Position numbers and translations under genes: made by a program. Under the pieces are notes generated by a model. It saw only the letters and a program-made list of their open reading frames with translations. It ran no database searches and was not told the DNA's origin. Below are positions 12,351-23,417 of a stretch of DNA of 64,000 nucleotides, in pieces. Origin of the DNA: Paratinospora sagittata (lineage: Eukaryota > Streptophyta > Magnoliopsida > Ranunculales > Menispermaceae); NCBI GenBank assembly GCA_035771175.1, contig CM069599.1, positions 37,635,707 to 37,699,706 of the forward strand, in the 5' to 3' direction. How positions within the stretch are numbered: position 1 is the stretch's first letter; every line of letters starts with the position of its first letter.

Positions 12351-14660
12351 TTATTGATCTGGGAACCCTAGAAATCTGGTGACGAGCTTAGCGACGGGAG
12401 TGGCATCGGCGGGAGGGTAAGGAATGAGAGAATTCAAATCCATGTTAGAGATGGTTTGATGGAGTGTGGGGGGGCGAGCGTAGAGTAAATGCTTCCTGTC
12501 TGCTAATTCTTCTGCAAGTTCACTCTGATGATTGTCCATTAAATCCTCATTCACCACCACAATTAGAGGTTTCGACAGCCTTAGAGTTTCAAATATGCTT
12601 CCAGATCCTGCACCACAATGGAAAACCTCGTTATTACCCAGATGAATTCAGCATCTGAACTGAATTCTTTGGCAAATTGAAACTAGTTTACCAATTGTAG
12701 TAGGTTTAGTCTATTTCAATGCATCTTTCTTCTTAGTGATTAATTTGAGAATGTTCTTTTTTACGTTTACAAAACACCTGCTTCTTGAATATCAAAGATA
12801 TAAAACTATATTCAATTGCTACAATTCAGTAGTATTCAAGGTACTAAAACAGGATCGTTTTGAAGGCAGCTTAGCAAGAAGAAGTGCCAGTCTACCGAAC
12901 TGGTAATTCTTAACTCTTTTTTTTTTCTTTCTCTGACAAGCAACAATAAAATTAGTGAAATACAAGACCAAAACATTGCCAACCTCCTAGAGCCATATGA
13001 CTGATCCACTATGCTGACACTGTGCACTGATCTTTCCCAACCCAACACCCAATCAGATAAAGATAAACCTGAGTTCCATTCTGAAATAAATACCCAAGAA
13101 CTAGCCATCAATTTAATAGATTCCCACAATTGCTCCACACTCCTATTTTTATTATTAAAGACCCTGTTGTTCCTTTCTAACCACAAAGACCAAAGGGTCG
13201 CATATGACACAATAAGGCCCACACCTTTCGCTTGGTTGGAGGCATTCATCATGTGAGACATGGAGAGACCTTCGCTAATATTTTGGGGAGGGCCTCCACA
13301 TCCCCCCGAGAAGACCTGCCACCAAATCCATATCCTCTTAGCTATGGCACAGGAGAAAAATAAATGATCTATAGTTTCTTCATCCTGTTCCATAAAGAAC
13401 ACCAGTTAGGTGAAATATATAAGTTGGGTAATCTCCTTTGAAGTATATCAAATGTGTTGATCTTCCTATGTGCCAAAAGCCATCCAAAAACCTTAACTTT
13501 AGATGGAGCCTTTACCTTCCATATATATGTGGCTAAAGGGAATGATGGCAAGATGGGGGACTCCGTTAAAATGTAGAGTAAGGATTTACAAGAGAATTGT
13601 CCAGATATATTCTAACTCTTTTTTTAGTGACTTTCTAGTGTAAATTCCCATGACAAGGGAGATTGATTTAGGAGCAGAAAAGTTTAGTACCAAGAAGTTA
13701 AGAAAGCATTTGAGCGCTATATATTATATATAAGCATCTGCTATTGCCCAACAACAAACAGAAACTGCTACTGAATCAAGATCTTAACTTACCAGCATGA
13801 CTGATTACAAGAGATGCTGATTTCAGGTGTTCTGCGATGCTTGATGAAAAAGTGAAGTAGTCAACAGCCAGGTGGCAGCCATCCTCTCCGGTAGACTGAA
13901 GAAAAACATATAAGACACTTAATCAAAAGGGATGAGAATCACATAATGTGTCCTTAATCAAGACTAAGCAATTGATGCATACATGGCCATCTAAGTTCTT
14001 ATGGCCAATGATTTTAGAACTACATAAGGAATGCATTTACTAGCCTACTACACATGCAGGGGGTTTTGGTGCATTTGTGAGCGGAAAATGAGAAGCTTTC
14101 CTCATGCAAATCAGATTGCAATCTTGCCAATCGACAGTGACAAATAAAGAAAGATGGATACATGATATAATTAATAGAATATATAAAATTAAACTTTTGG
14201 GTCTTTCTTGCAATATCACCAAACTTCAAACTACAATAAACTTAATAGAAATTGAAACAAACTGGCACATGGAGCTTGGGTGTGTATAAATTAGGCTAAA
14301 ATAACCGAATGGAACAAGAAAACCAGAAAAGACATTCTAATTTTATTTTGAGCTTTCTGAAATCTCATGAATGGATTACTTCAGTTATTTGAGCTTGCAA
14401 ACATTTTCATAATAGCATCTAAACTTGGATATTCTGAAAAGAGAGGAAAACAAAAAAACTAAAAAAAAGTACAAGTTGAATACCTTGGTGGGGATGTAGG
14501 ATCCACGACCCAACTGAATCAAAAGATGGGTATAACCTTTCCTTGATAGCTCTTCTTTGATTTCTGGCATATCAACTGCTTTAACAAGAGCATCAAAACA
14601 AGTGGTACCCACGGTCACGAAAACAACTCTCTTTTCCAATTGCCCAACACCATCTTCCAT
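12351..14660 (-). CDS. ALG13: UDP-GlcNAc transferase subunit ALG13
   Basis: Three exons (14660-14484, 13895-13793, 12607-12351) join in phase to 178 residues, close to Arabidopsis ALG13 (about 176). ALG13 is the soluble catalytic half of the ALG13-ALG14 enzyme. It adds the second GlcNAc to GlcNAc-PP-dolichol on the cytosolic face of the ER, the second step of N-glycan precursor assembly. The family marks are FVTVGTTCFDALV near the N-terminus, LIQLGRGSY, then SLVISHAGSGSIFETL with its His-Ala-Gly-Ser-Gly nucleotide-sugar site, and LIVVVNEDLMDNHQSELAEE. The split Gly codon at the exon 2/3 junction confirms the splice model. Intron 2 (12608-13792) is enlarged by a LINE insertion in the same orientation as the gene. 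A GT donor and AG acceptor are present at each junction. Nothing suggests inactivation. Confidence 0.95.
12917..13628 (-). mobile_element. 5'-truncated LINE (L1-type) in ALG13 intron 2
   Basis: Two overlapping frames (13551-13369 and 13402-12836) encode the C-terminal zinc-binding end of a plant LINE reverse transcriptase: YIWKVKAPSKVKVFGWLLAH, then a broken junction, then DHLFFSCAIAKRIW and LWLERNNRVFNN. A poly-A tail (poly-T on the plus strand) lies at about 12917-12926. Similar short sequences flank it: aattcttaactctttt at about 12904 and tattctaactctttt at about 13608, read as a target-site duplication with small differences. Only the 3' end of the element was inserted. It is inactive. 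Confidence 0.85.
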
Positions 14661-15642
14661 TTGATTATTGAATTGCTCCCTTTTTCTTGTCTTTATCGCG
14701 CAATACTACCTCCGATGGCCTAATAAATTTAAAGACTACCAAAGAAACTTCAAATTTCCTGATGCATAATGTAGCAAAAATAACATAACAATAGGCAGCA
14801 TCTACACTAAAAACCCCAATTCTCATGGAAAGCAAATAACAATGGAGTAGATCAAAGTTTCCCATGATAGAACCAACAACGAAAACAAGAAAATCCAAAA
14901 CAACTCACCCAAGATCAGATCCCCTTTGAGAAAGAGTTTTACAAAATTATACCGTGACAATTGCAAAAACAAAGTACGTCTAGGACATACCTGTAACGAG
15001 TCAGGATTAACCCAAGTCCTACTGGTAGCATAGGGTCATGAAAATAAATAAATTAATAAATAAATAAATTAATAAATATGTAAAGCATCCTCATAGACAT
15101 AGTATCAAACAAGTTTAGTGCACCTAAGGTGGCTACCACCTTGGCAAATCTTCCTTAATATATTCAACTTAAACTTGAAAAAAAAAAAAAGCTGTTTCAC
15201 AAAGATCGACTATTGTTAGTGTTATTCAGAATTTACAGATTCTTTGAACCAACATTTTCTACTTCAACTCATTCTAACTAAACCCAATTATGCTTTAGGC
15301 TGTGTCTTGTACGGAAACAAAAATCAATGAGAAAATAACACAAAGAAACAAAGGTTAAAGGGAGTTTGATACCCAAGGAACAAGACCCAATCAGTGTTGC
15401 ACGTTGGTGGTGGTGGTGGCAAGTGGCAACCCTTTCTTTCCTTCTCTCTTCTTTCTTCTTTCTTCTATTTTTCTCTGTTTTCGCCCTTTCACCTGCTGGT
15501 TGGTTTGTTGGAACTTGGAAGTGCAAAGGACTTTAGCACGCTTAAGCAACAACGACACACGTGGAGCTCTTTTCTTCAGTTGCTTTTAAGGTTCCAAGAG
15601 AATTCTATTGAATATTTTATATATATATAGACATATATATAA
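14661..15642. other. ALG13 upstream region
   Basis: This holds the ALG13 promoter and perhaps a non-coding leader exon. A pyrimidine- or purine-rich segment at 15410-15490 could be the leader on the minus strand, with a possible leader intron between it and the start codon; this is inference. A TAAA-type repeat sits at 15040-15080 and an A run at 15179-15190. No coding sequence is supported. Confidence 0.4.
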
Positions 15643-17030
15643 TTTTTTTTTTAGAGTAAACAACATGTATAATAATAATCAAAACAGATCATAGAGTACA
15701 AGGAGTACTCAAATACAAGGCAACAAGACAAACAACAAAATAACAAGACAAGAACCAAAAACCCTCCAAACAAGGCGCCCAGTTTTTTATCCAATAACTA
15801 ATGGAGTACCCCTACAAAGGTTAAAAGCAGCAAGCCAAGAATTAGTTGTTACAAGAATTTCGTTTCAAAGAGTCACTATCCTTAGAAACATTTTCGAAGG
15901 CACACCTATTTCACTCCAGCCAAATTATTCATAATGTTGCCAACGTCGCAACCCTCATTATCTTCACCCTGTCACCTTGCAGCCCTTGGGCATTCTCCAA
16001 GGCAATACACTCCACACCAGAATTTGGGACCGTAAATTTGTTACATAATCTCTCATGTCATTCCTCCCAAAGTTTGGAAGAAAAAGAGCATCTAAAAAAA
16101 TAAGTGAGAGTCATCCTGTAAACACAATAGGCAATGATGGAGAAGAAGAGTGATGTAAGAAAATCTGTGTTGGAGGGCATAGCCAATATTAAGCTTGTTA
16201 TGGGCTAAAACTCATCCAAACACTTTAATTTTAGATGGTACATTAGCTTTCCATATAGAGGGTGCTAGGTCGAAAGGGGAGAGGGTAATATCATCGATTA
16301 GGAAATGGAAAAAAGATTTACAAGAGAAGGATCCGAAAAGATGAAGAGACCATGAGAACCTATCTTGCCCAAGGGACAAGCGAGCCAAGCTAGCCAAAGA
16401 GACCAAAGAGTTCAACTTGTTGACCAACGTTAAGGGACATGGGGAGAAAGAAGTTCCATTGAATAACATTTTGATTATCAGTGTTTGAAATGAAGTGGGA
16501 GATGTTATAATTTGGATAGGTTGAAATATGGTAAAGTCTAGGGAAAAGTTCAGCTAAAGGAATATCGCGTAACCACCAGTCCTCCCAAAAGCGAAGTAAT
16601 GAACCATGCCCCACAATTGGATGCAAGTGGGGAATGAATTGGGGAAGCAATGTAGCAATAAATTTCCATGAGCTTCTGAATGTGGTTTTGATGATAAGGA
16701 CAATTCTTCTGCACAAGTCAAGTGGACCATATTTACTTGTGATAAACCTTACTCAATAAGATTGATGATCTTTGAGAAGTCTCCCTAACCATTTAGCACA
16801 GAGCACCCTATTTCTTATCATGATGTTTCCAATCCCAAGACCTCCCTTACTCACAGGCAATTAGACCAACTTCCAACTGATCAAATGGAACCCCTTACTC
16901 TTGTCCACCCCTTTCCACAAGAATGCTTTCACTTTCTTCTCAATGGTCTTCGTCACACCTGATGGCACTTTGAAGAGAGAGAGATAATATGTGGGGATTG
17001 CCCATTGATGAGAGCTAAAGGTATATATAT
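15643..17030 (-). mobile_element. 5'-truncated LINE (L1-type), degenerate
   Basis: On the minus strand, broken frames run in order from the end of the reverse transcriptase (about 16990-16740: KVPSGVTKTIEKKVKAFLW, then SKGGLGIGN) through 16716-16390 (FWEDWWLRDIPLAELFPRL) and 16469-16212 (SIWKANVPSKIKVFGW) to the zinc-binding end. A poly-A tail shows as the T run at 15643-15652. Several stops and shifts interrupt it. Same family type as the ALG13 intron copy, but longer and older-looking. Flanking duplications are obscured by TA repeats on both sides. Confidence 0.8.
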
Positions 17031-20000
17031 ATTTTTAACTGAACAAAGCTTTTTTCTCACACAAAAAAAAAAACCCTTCACAAAGCTTTCTCTTAGGTAT
17101 GAATAGTCTGATTTTATGAATTTCTTTTCTGGATATTGCTAAGTACTTGCAGGGGAATTGGCACAAGTACACAACGATTAAGGTTACTCTATTGTGATTT
17201 AGAGATGATGGGTTCTAATTCTAAAATGGCTTTTTCCACATGAAGATAGGACTACTTACACCATTTTCTCTAAATTTCATAATTGTAGGAGCTTGTTTAG
17301 TTTTTTCTAGAAAACTTGAATCATCAATATTATCTTGCTCAGGATTTCTATAGTAGATCTCAGTCAGTTGGAACAAGACTTTGAGTGATCATTATTAATA
17401 TTTTGCTTAATGAGACATGAGTTTTGATGCACGGTACAACAAATGCATATTTTGTCTTCATTTTGCAATGTGTTACTTTGGAGCTTGGCCAAACTACACT
17501 TACACTCTCCTGAAAAGCTAAAGTCATGAAATGTTTATGCATCAACTTTTCATCCATGAAATGAATTGAATATGGTGAATTTTCAATACATTTACTTTCA
17601 GTTGAAGCAGTACTTTCAAATGCATTACAATGAACAGAAAAAATTGAGGGGAAAAAACTGCATGCTTAATTTCATCAGGCCAAACATTTTTCGATCGGAA
17701 AGATCTTTTCAAAGCTTTTCAGATGTGAGCAATACACGATTTCGATATTCTCCAAGAGCCCAAATGGGGAAGATGTTCCTGTAAGCAGAGTAACTGATCA
17801 TGCAGTTCTTGTTGAAAACTCCCATGATTTCCTATTACAGAAAACAATTATTACTACTTTAACATACACGTATAGAAATCATTTAAGTTAACCTGAAACC
17901 AAGTGTCCCTCACTCATCTAATTAAGATCACTTACCTGCTGTGGGAAATCTCCATTGTCCATTTGAGAATTAATCAGCAACTTTGTGGTACGATGCAGTG
18001 GCTTTGGATCTCTTTCAGCCTAGTTTAATTGCCAAGAAGTGTTTAAGAGTTAAACAACATTGGAAGAGAATAATGTTCAATTTTGATGTGTTAATGCTCA
18101 TGGTTTTAGTTCATGAATGGATGATCAAAAAGTTGAGAATTTCAAACTTGCCCGGCTTCAATCAGAGTCAACATGGCCCATCTAGTGTTCACTAAATGCG
18201 ATTTTTTCCAATCAAGATTTGTGTAAACCTGTTGAAAATTTGCAACATGAAATAGAAAGGTCAAAAAATAAGTAAAATTTAATTTACGTCAGTTATGATG
18301 GATCATTGGATCAGCTTATTAAAAGCTTTACATGCTTAACTCTTGAAATTAGCATACTTATTTTTACCTTGTCTTGGCATGAAAGATAGCTTTCTCCCCA
18401 ACCACCAGAATCAAGCTGCTTGGACAACAGAAAATCACAGGCTCTTTGAATGCTTGAACTAGTCTCATAGGTCTTACCAGCAGCCACAAGCCCTTTTACT
18501 CCAAACCAAGTGCCGTATGTGAAGCAAACACCCCAAGATCCATATCTTATTTACAATTTTCATCCATGTCGTGCTAGATTAGCAAAGTATTGGCGTATAT
18601 CAATAGCAACAAGAAATTCTAAACTAGGAATCAATTCAAAATAAATACAAGTAGTGCCAGATCATGAACCATCATCTCGTTGGATGCTCTCGATAAAATT
18701 AACCGCTTTTCCAATACAAGCTTCAATTTCTTTCTTGCGATGTTCGGGATATAGTTTCTTAAAGGATTGCAGGCCCTGAATTGCCGCTGATGTGCACTCG
18801 ACATACCTAGATAATTGTATTGCTTTGTTAAAGAGATTCAAGTGAAAAAAGAAAAAGAAAAAAACATTGGATAATGATATCTCCATGCATATGTTCTAGG
18901 CAAACAGAGGAATTAGGTGTGAGGATCTTACGGATGGTCAATCATGATATCTGAAAAGATCTCCGAGGGATTGAACATCTTGAGAGAGAAGTTACAAAAA
19001 AGCTTTAGTTCGGTCTCATGGAACACATAACTTAAGTAGAAAACCAAACCTTGGTGTTTGATATTATTAGATGTTACCTCCAGCCAAGTATAAGACCTTG
19101 CGAGCTCATAGGAAGCAAAGCCGCCATTACTATTCTGGAGTACAAGATCAAGTTAAGTTGCAATCTAATAAAGCATTGAATTTGTTCATAAGATGGGGAA
19201 AACAATGCAAATTTCAATGAAAATTTTCTTGTTTTTAACTTCTATCATCACTTTGTCCTTCAAGCATATCTAAAATTAGAGTTTAATGTATAAAACTACC
19301 TGTAGGGAGAGAATCACATTAACAGCATCATATAAATGGTCTTTAGCTATAGCTTCTCCAACCATTTCTTCTGGGATCTTCGATAATAAAAGCGCAGCCT
19401 GAAAATAAAGTAATTATAGAGTTCGTGTTAATTTCGAGAATAAAATTTTAGTCAATGCACCTTGCAGCTAACTAGTGTTGAATTAATAATCACCTTTAAA
19501 CCTTCTGCTGTGCAATCTGAGACACACCATCTATTGTCTGGAGTAGAAAAAGGCCATGCACCTTTCGAGATATGGCGATACCAGTGACCAAGATCATTGT
19601 CACAGCAGTTCTCTTGAACCTTCAAAACAACAATATTAAAGAGATAAATGAAAGAAAGAAATGGTACTTAATTAAGTAGATATAAGGATCAAATGAAAGG
19701 CCGTTTCAAAATAAGAAGACACCCATGTAGCAATTAAACCGGGTTGTTCTTAATGAACTCATGTGCTTTCTTAAGCATCCAACAGTATTCATCGGTCAGG
19801 TTTGTTGAAAGAATTGCTTGTACTGAGAATACAACGTCCCACAGCTGACTTCCATTGTAGCCCTGCAAGTTATATATATGTTATGTATATAAAGATTGAG
19901 ATGGTGCCCAATCTAACTACTACTAGTATATATATGGCTCTGTTATATTAACAACATGAATTGGAATTTATTATGACAAAAAAGAAAAAAAGAGTAATGC

Positions 20001-20599
20001 TATGTATATGTTGAATGTCAACGTCATTTTTCCGATGCGGACACACCCCAGCTTCCCTTAAATATTTTAGGATGCATGTGTATTTAGGAATGTAGAGCTG
20101 GGTACCAACATCGGAAAATAGTGTTGGCACCCACAATATAGAAAGCATTTAAAAAAAAACCTGCATTTTCATTCCATCTTCAGCTACCCATAAATAATCT
20201 TTGACTCTTGATATATGCATCTTGAATGGATCTGAATTTGGATCTTCCACCCGGCAGCATACCATGTTCAATATCTGTTTAAAATAGCAAAAAAGTTGAA
20301 CTTTAACTAATACTAACCATTGTTAATTATGTATGAAAATGAAAAATAGAATTAATAGACATTTCTTACCTTGCTTACAGGTCCTACAGACATATTGGCT
20401 ATTTTCATCTTCATGGTGTATATGCTGCATTGCGGTTCTAAGTGCCCTTTGGTCTTAACTTGCGTGAGGGCCATCTTTTTAGAAGAGGCTCTCCTACCCT
20501 TTGGAGACAATCCCACAGGACATCTTGTAAGAAAGGGTGTGGATTTCCTGCGATAGCAAGAGAACCTATATTTAAAATCTTCGAACGTTAGATAAACGC

Positions 20600-20672
20600 G
20601 ACTCCATGGCCCAATGGATAAGGCGCTGGTCTACGGAACCAGAGATTCTGGGTTCGATCCCCAGTGGAGTCG
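20600..20672 (+). tRNA. tRNA-Arg (ACG)
   Basis: A 73-nt cloverleaf folds perfectly. The acceptor stem pairs GACTCCA with TGGAGTC, with G as discriminator. The D arm pairs GCC with GGC. The anticodon stem pairs CTGGT with ACCAG around loop CTACGGA, which places ACG at positions 34-36. The T arm pairs CTGGG with CCCAG around TTCGATC. There is no intron. ACG reads arginine CGN codons after A34 deamination. It lies on the strand opposite the cyclase pseudogene, between remnants of its exons 6 and 7. Confidence 0.96.
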
Positions 20673-20690
20673 ATTTATATAATTCAATTA

Positions 20691-20696
20691 TTTTTT
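20691..20696 (+). terminator. RNA polymerase III terminator of tRNA-Arg
   Basis: A run of six T lies 18 bases after the tRNA end, the usual polymerase III stop signal. With the intact internal A and B boxes it suggests an expressible gene. Confidence 0.65.
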
Positions 20697-22873
20697 GAAA
20701 TTTTGGCATTAATGCACATAGGTTTCTGGTTTGACTCCAATCAATGTGGTAGTAGTGCTTGAAGGTAGCTCTCTTCTGAGGGATAAAATGGTGGAAGTTA
20801 AAGGCCCGACAAACCTCCTCCCATATAAATGCGACATCATCCGAGAATGACACCACATCCGCCCTACATGCATCATTGCATCATCATTATCATCTCAATC
20901 TTATTAATTTAACTTGGTATAAAGATTTAAAGATACATTTTGTTTGTGATTTAAAAAAATAGGAAAACAATTTAAAAATAAAATTAAGGTAATAATTTTT
21001 TATCAGTTTTTGGAAACAAGTTTTTTCTAAGTAAAATGTTAAAAAACTTTTTTCTTTTTTTTTTTTCAATTCAACTAACCAAACCAGTTTTTCACATGCT
21101 CATATTTTGAATATTATATAACTATATTCACATTACAAAATCAGGCTAAAGAACATATGTCCTTGTAGCATTATCATGGATGAAATGGAAGGAAGTGAGG
21201 AAGAAGTCATAGTTCACGGGGCATTGGATCGTTGCCTGACCTTTCATATACACCCGTAGTACCTAATTAACAAAAAGTTGAACAAACTGTTAATTTTCTT
21301 TGATTTAATTCTTTCTTAAATATATATATTAAAAATGATTTCTAATTATAAGCATTTTTATTTTTTTTTTGGTTTAAACTTAAAGGTGCTCTTACTGATA
21401 ACCACATCTTTCCCCATGATGGAATGGAGATGGCACCACCACGATCAAGAATCCATTTTCTTGCAACTTGCATGGACCCATAATGATCATCAGTTCATCA
21501 CCTCCTCCATCAACCTCTTCTTCAAGCAATCTCAGAGCAACATATGAAAGTGCCATGCAGAACATGGTGCTATGCCCTTCTATATGTAGTCCCCAACCCC
21601 ATCTTCATTCTGCATTAACACAATTTAACCTCACTACTTTCAAAGTCTCAACATATATATAACTGAAATAGAACAAACATAAAACTCATTTATATACTAA
21701 TTGCCTGATGGTTATAGATATATCGGCGCACCTCTCATTGGTGTTCAGATGAGAGAACTGCATTCAGAGCTCCCACAACATACAAGCCAATCACCTGTGA
21801 CATAAAAATTAATGCACCCTTTATTAGCTTATAATTTTTTTAAGCAGAAACAAATATATTAATATAATAGAGCTTCAACTATGTATATCAAGCTGTCTGT
21901 GGACTAGATTTATAATAGATAGAGAAAGGCAAGACTAATAAATGAGGAAACCAAGCAAAATATATGCTTGTAATGAGGTTGAACACGGAACCTCGAGAAA
22001 AACAATCCTCTAATACAATGTAATTAAGAACATAAGTAGAAACCAAACTTACATATATATCAAGTGATTGTAGAGTTTAACACATGCATTAATTGTAAGA
22101 GGATCAGCTTTGGTGGCCTTTTTTTTGGGTGTAGCTGCATTTACTTCTACAGGAATGAAAATTCTAGTAAAGATGACTTACTAGGCCAGGCAAAAGAAAC
22201 AAGGGACCCCCATAATCACCAGGCCAGTGTCCATCATCAGCTTGTATGGTTGAGTAGAACCTCAATGCCCTTCTCAAGGTGGTTGTGACTGCTTCTTCTG
22301 TAACTTCTTCTTCTTCTTTACCTACTTTCACTTTGGGCAGATGCATTTCACAAGGACTCTTATTCTTTGCAAACTGTAATTTCCAAGCCAAAGACAGAAC
22401 ATAATTAGAGAATTATGCAAAGATGTGAAGATGAGAATTATGGCATTGCTTCAAACACCTGTAATCTCATCAAGATATCAGAGCTGTGTTTGCTTTTGAA
22501 CCGGTTTACTCGAAAATTCTCACAGGCTTTTTCAAGTTCTGCTCGCTCTTCGACCGTTCCAGGTCTGGGTCGAACTCCCAAAACTGCCTTCCACTATGAT
22601 TTATTCACACTTTTAAGCCATGGGCTTATTGGGCTCTCACCTTCTGAAATTATTAGCTTCCACATTTTTTTTTTTCAAATTATATTTTACACTGTGAAAT
22701 GCACTACAACGATGCTTGCAAATTGAATTTCACAGTTCAAAAACTATGGTTCTTTGGTCTCTCCCGTTTAACTAACTGTATTTGGCAGTTGAATCAAAAT
22801 CCAACAGTTAGTTTGCTTGCAGTCCTGAGGTTTTTTTTTTTCTTTGCCAGGTTTGCAATCCTGAGTTACCAAA

Positions 22874-23404
22874 TGTTAGGAAAATCGATGGTTGTAAAGA
22901 AATAAACTCCACAATCCTAGGATAATTTCTCAAACTATAAATACAACAAAATAACACCAACAATTTTTAGCGTGGAAAACCCTCTAAAAATGAGGTAAAA
23001 AATCACGGGACCCGTAGGCCGCTTAAATACTTCCACTATAATAAAATGGGATTACAAACTTCACCCTTAGGTGGATCTCTCACAAACAATACAATAACTA
23101 TGTATCTTCAATTTATGGGTAAAACTTCACAAACTGGCTCACACTTTTTCTTCTCAAAGAAACTCTTTTTGAGGCTCTCTGGATCTCTAGAATTAGATCT
23201 CTCCGAATGAATTTCAAGAATGAATGTAAGGCTCTATTTATAGAGCTCAAACAGGGACAATTTTTGTAATTATTTGATCAGCCCACGCAGCCCACATTTT
23301 TTGACTATTCACCGCTCACGAGACCTGTTGTTTATTTGCTGGCCGCCCTCTTCTGGTCAGCCGCCCATGTGTGGCCGCCTTGGCTGATGAGGTGGATCCC
23401 ATCA
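22874..23404 (-). repeat. Copia 3' LTR
   Basis: 531 bp, beginning TGATGGGATCC and ending CCTAACA on the minus strand (the final TGTT...CA structure is kept). It contains a TATA-like CTATAAATAG on the minus strand near 23230. Transcription from this LTR would run toward the cyclase pseudogene. Confidence 0.93.
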
Positions 23405-23417
23405 AATCTCCCCCTCC
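23405..23417 (-). promoter_or_regulatory. Copia polypurine tract
   Basis: A purine run (GGAGGGGGAGATT on the minus strand) abuts the 3' LTR, the expected plus-strand primer for reverse transcription. Confidence 0.85.

Larger units (their letters stand above)
17709..22665 (-). pseudogene. Oxidosqualene cyclase pseudogene, lanosterol-synthase-like
   Basis: Eighteen exon remnants follow the same order and phase as the neighbouring cycloartenol synthase: 22665-22459, 22373-22182, 21794-21705, 21609-21396, 21262-21172, 20863-20711, 20547-20370, 20274-20161, 19862-19740, 19619-19494, 19398-19300, 19134-19078, 18978-18932, 18806-18663, 18545-18368, 18228-18148, 18019-17936 and 17831-17709. Exon 1 has a frameshift and an in-frame TAG. 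Exon 3 has CGA changed to TGA (21737-21735). Exons 4, 6 and 7 carry frameshifts and exon 5 is barely recognisable. Exons 8-18 are open; the exon 14 donor is AT instead of GT, and the Trp codon spanning that junction becomes TGA. The catalytic DCTAE is kept in exon 10. The residues six and two before its Asp are Asn and Val ([13 protein letters not shown]), against His and Ile in cycloartenol synthases. That Asn/Val pair is known from plant lanosterol synthases. It would have acted on 2,3-oxidosqualene at the ER membrane. Confidence 0.92.

Noticed and set aside
12836..13402. 188-residue open frame on the minus strand, looking like a gene
   Set aside because: It carries LINE zinc-binding motifs, runs into a poly-A tail and lies inside an ALG13 intron.
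15040..15080. CRISPR-like regular repeat
   Set aside because: It is a simple TAAA-type microsatellite without spacers; no CRISPR array occurs in the window.
17709..19862. The open 3' half of the cyclase as a functional short gene
   Set aside because: It lacks a start, the N-terminal half needed for the fold, and the exon 14 splice donor.
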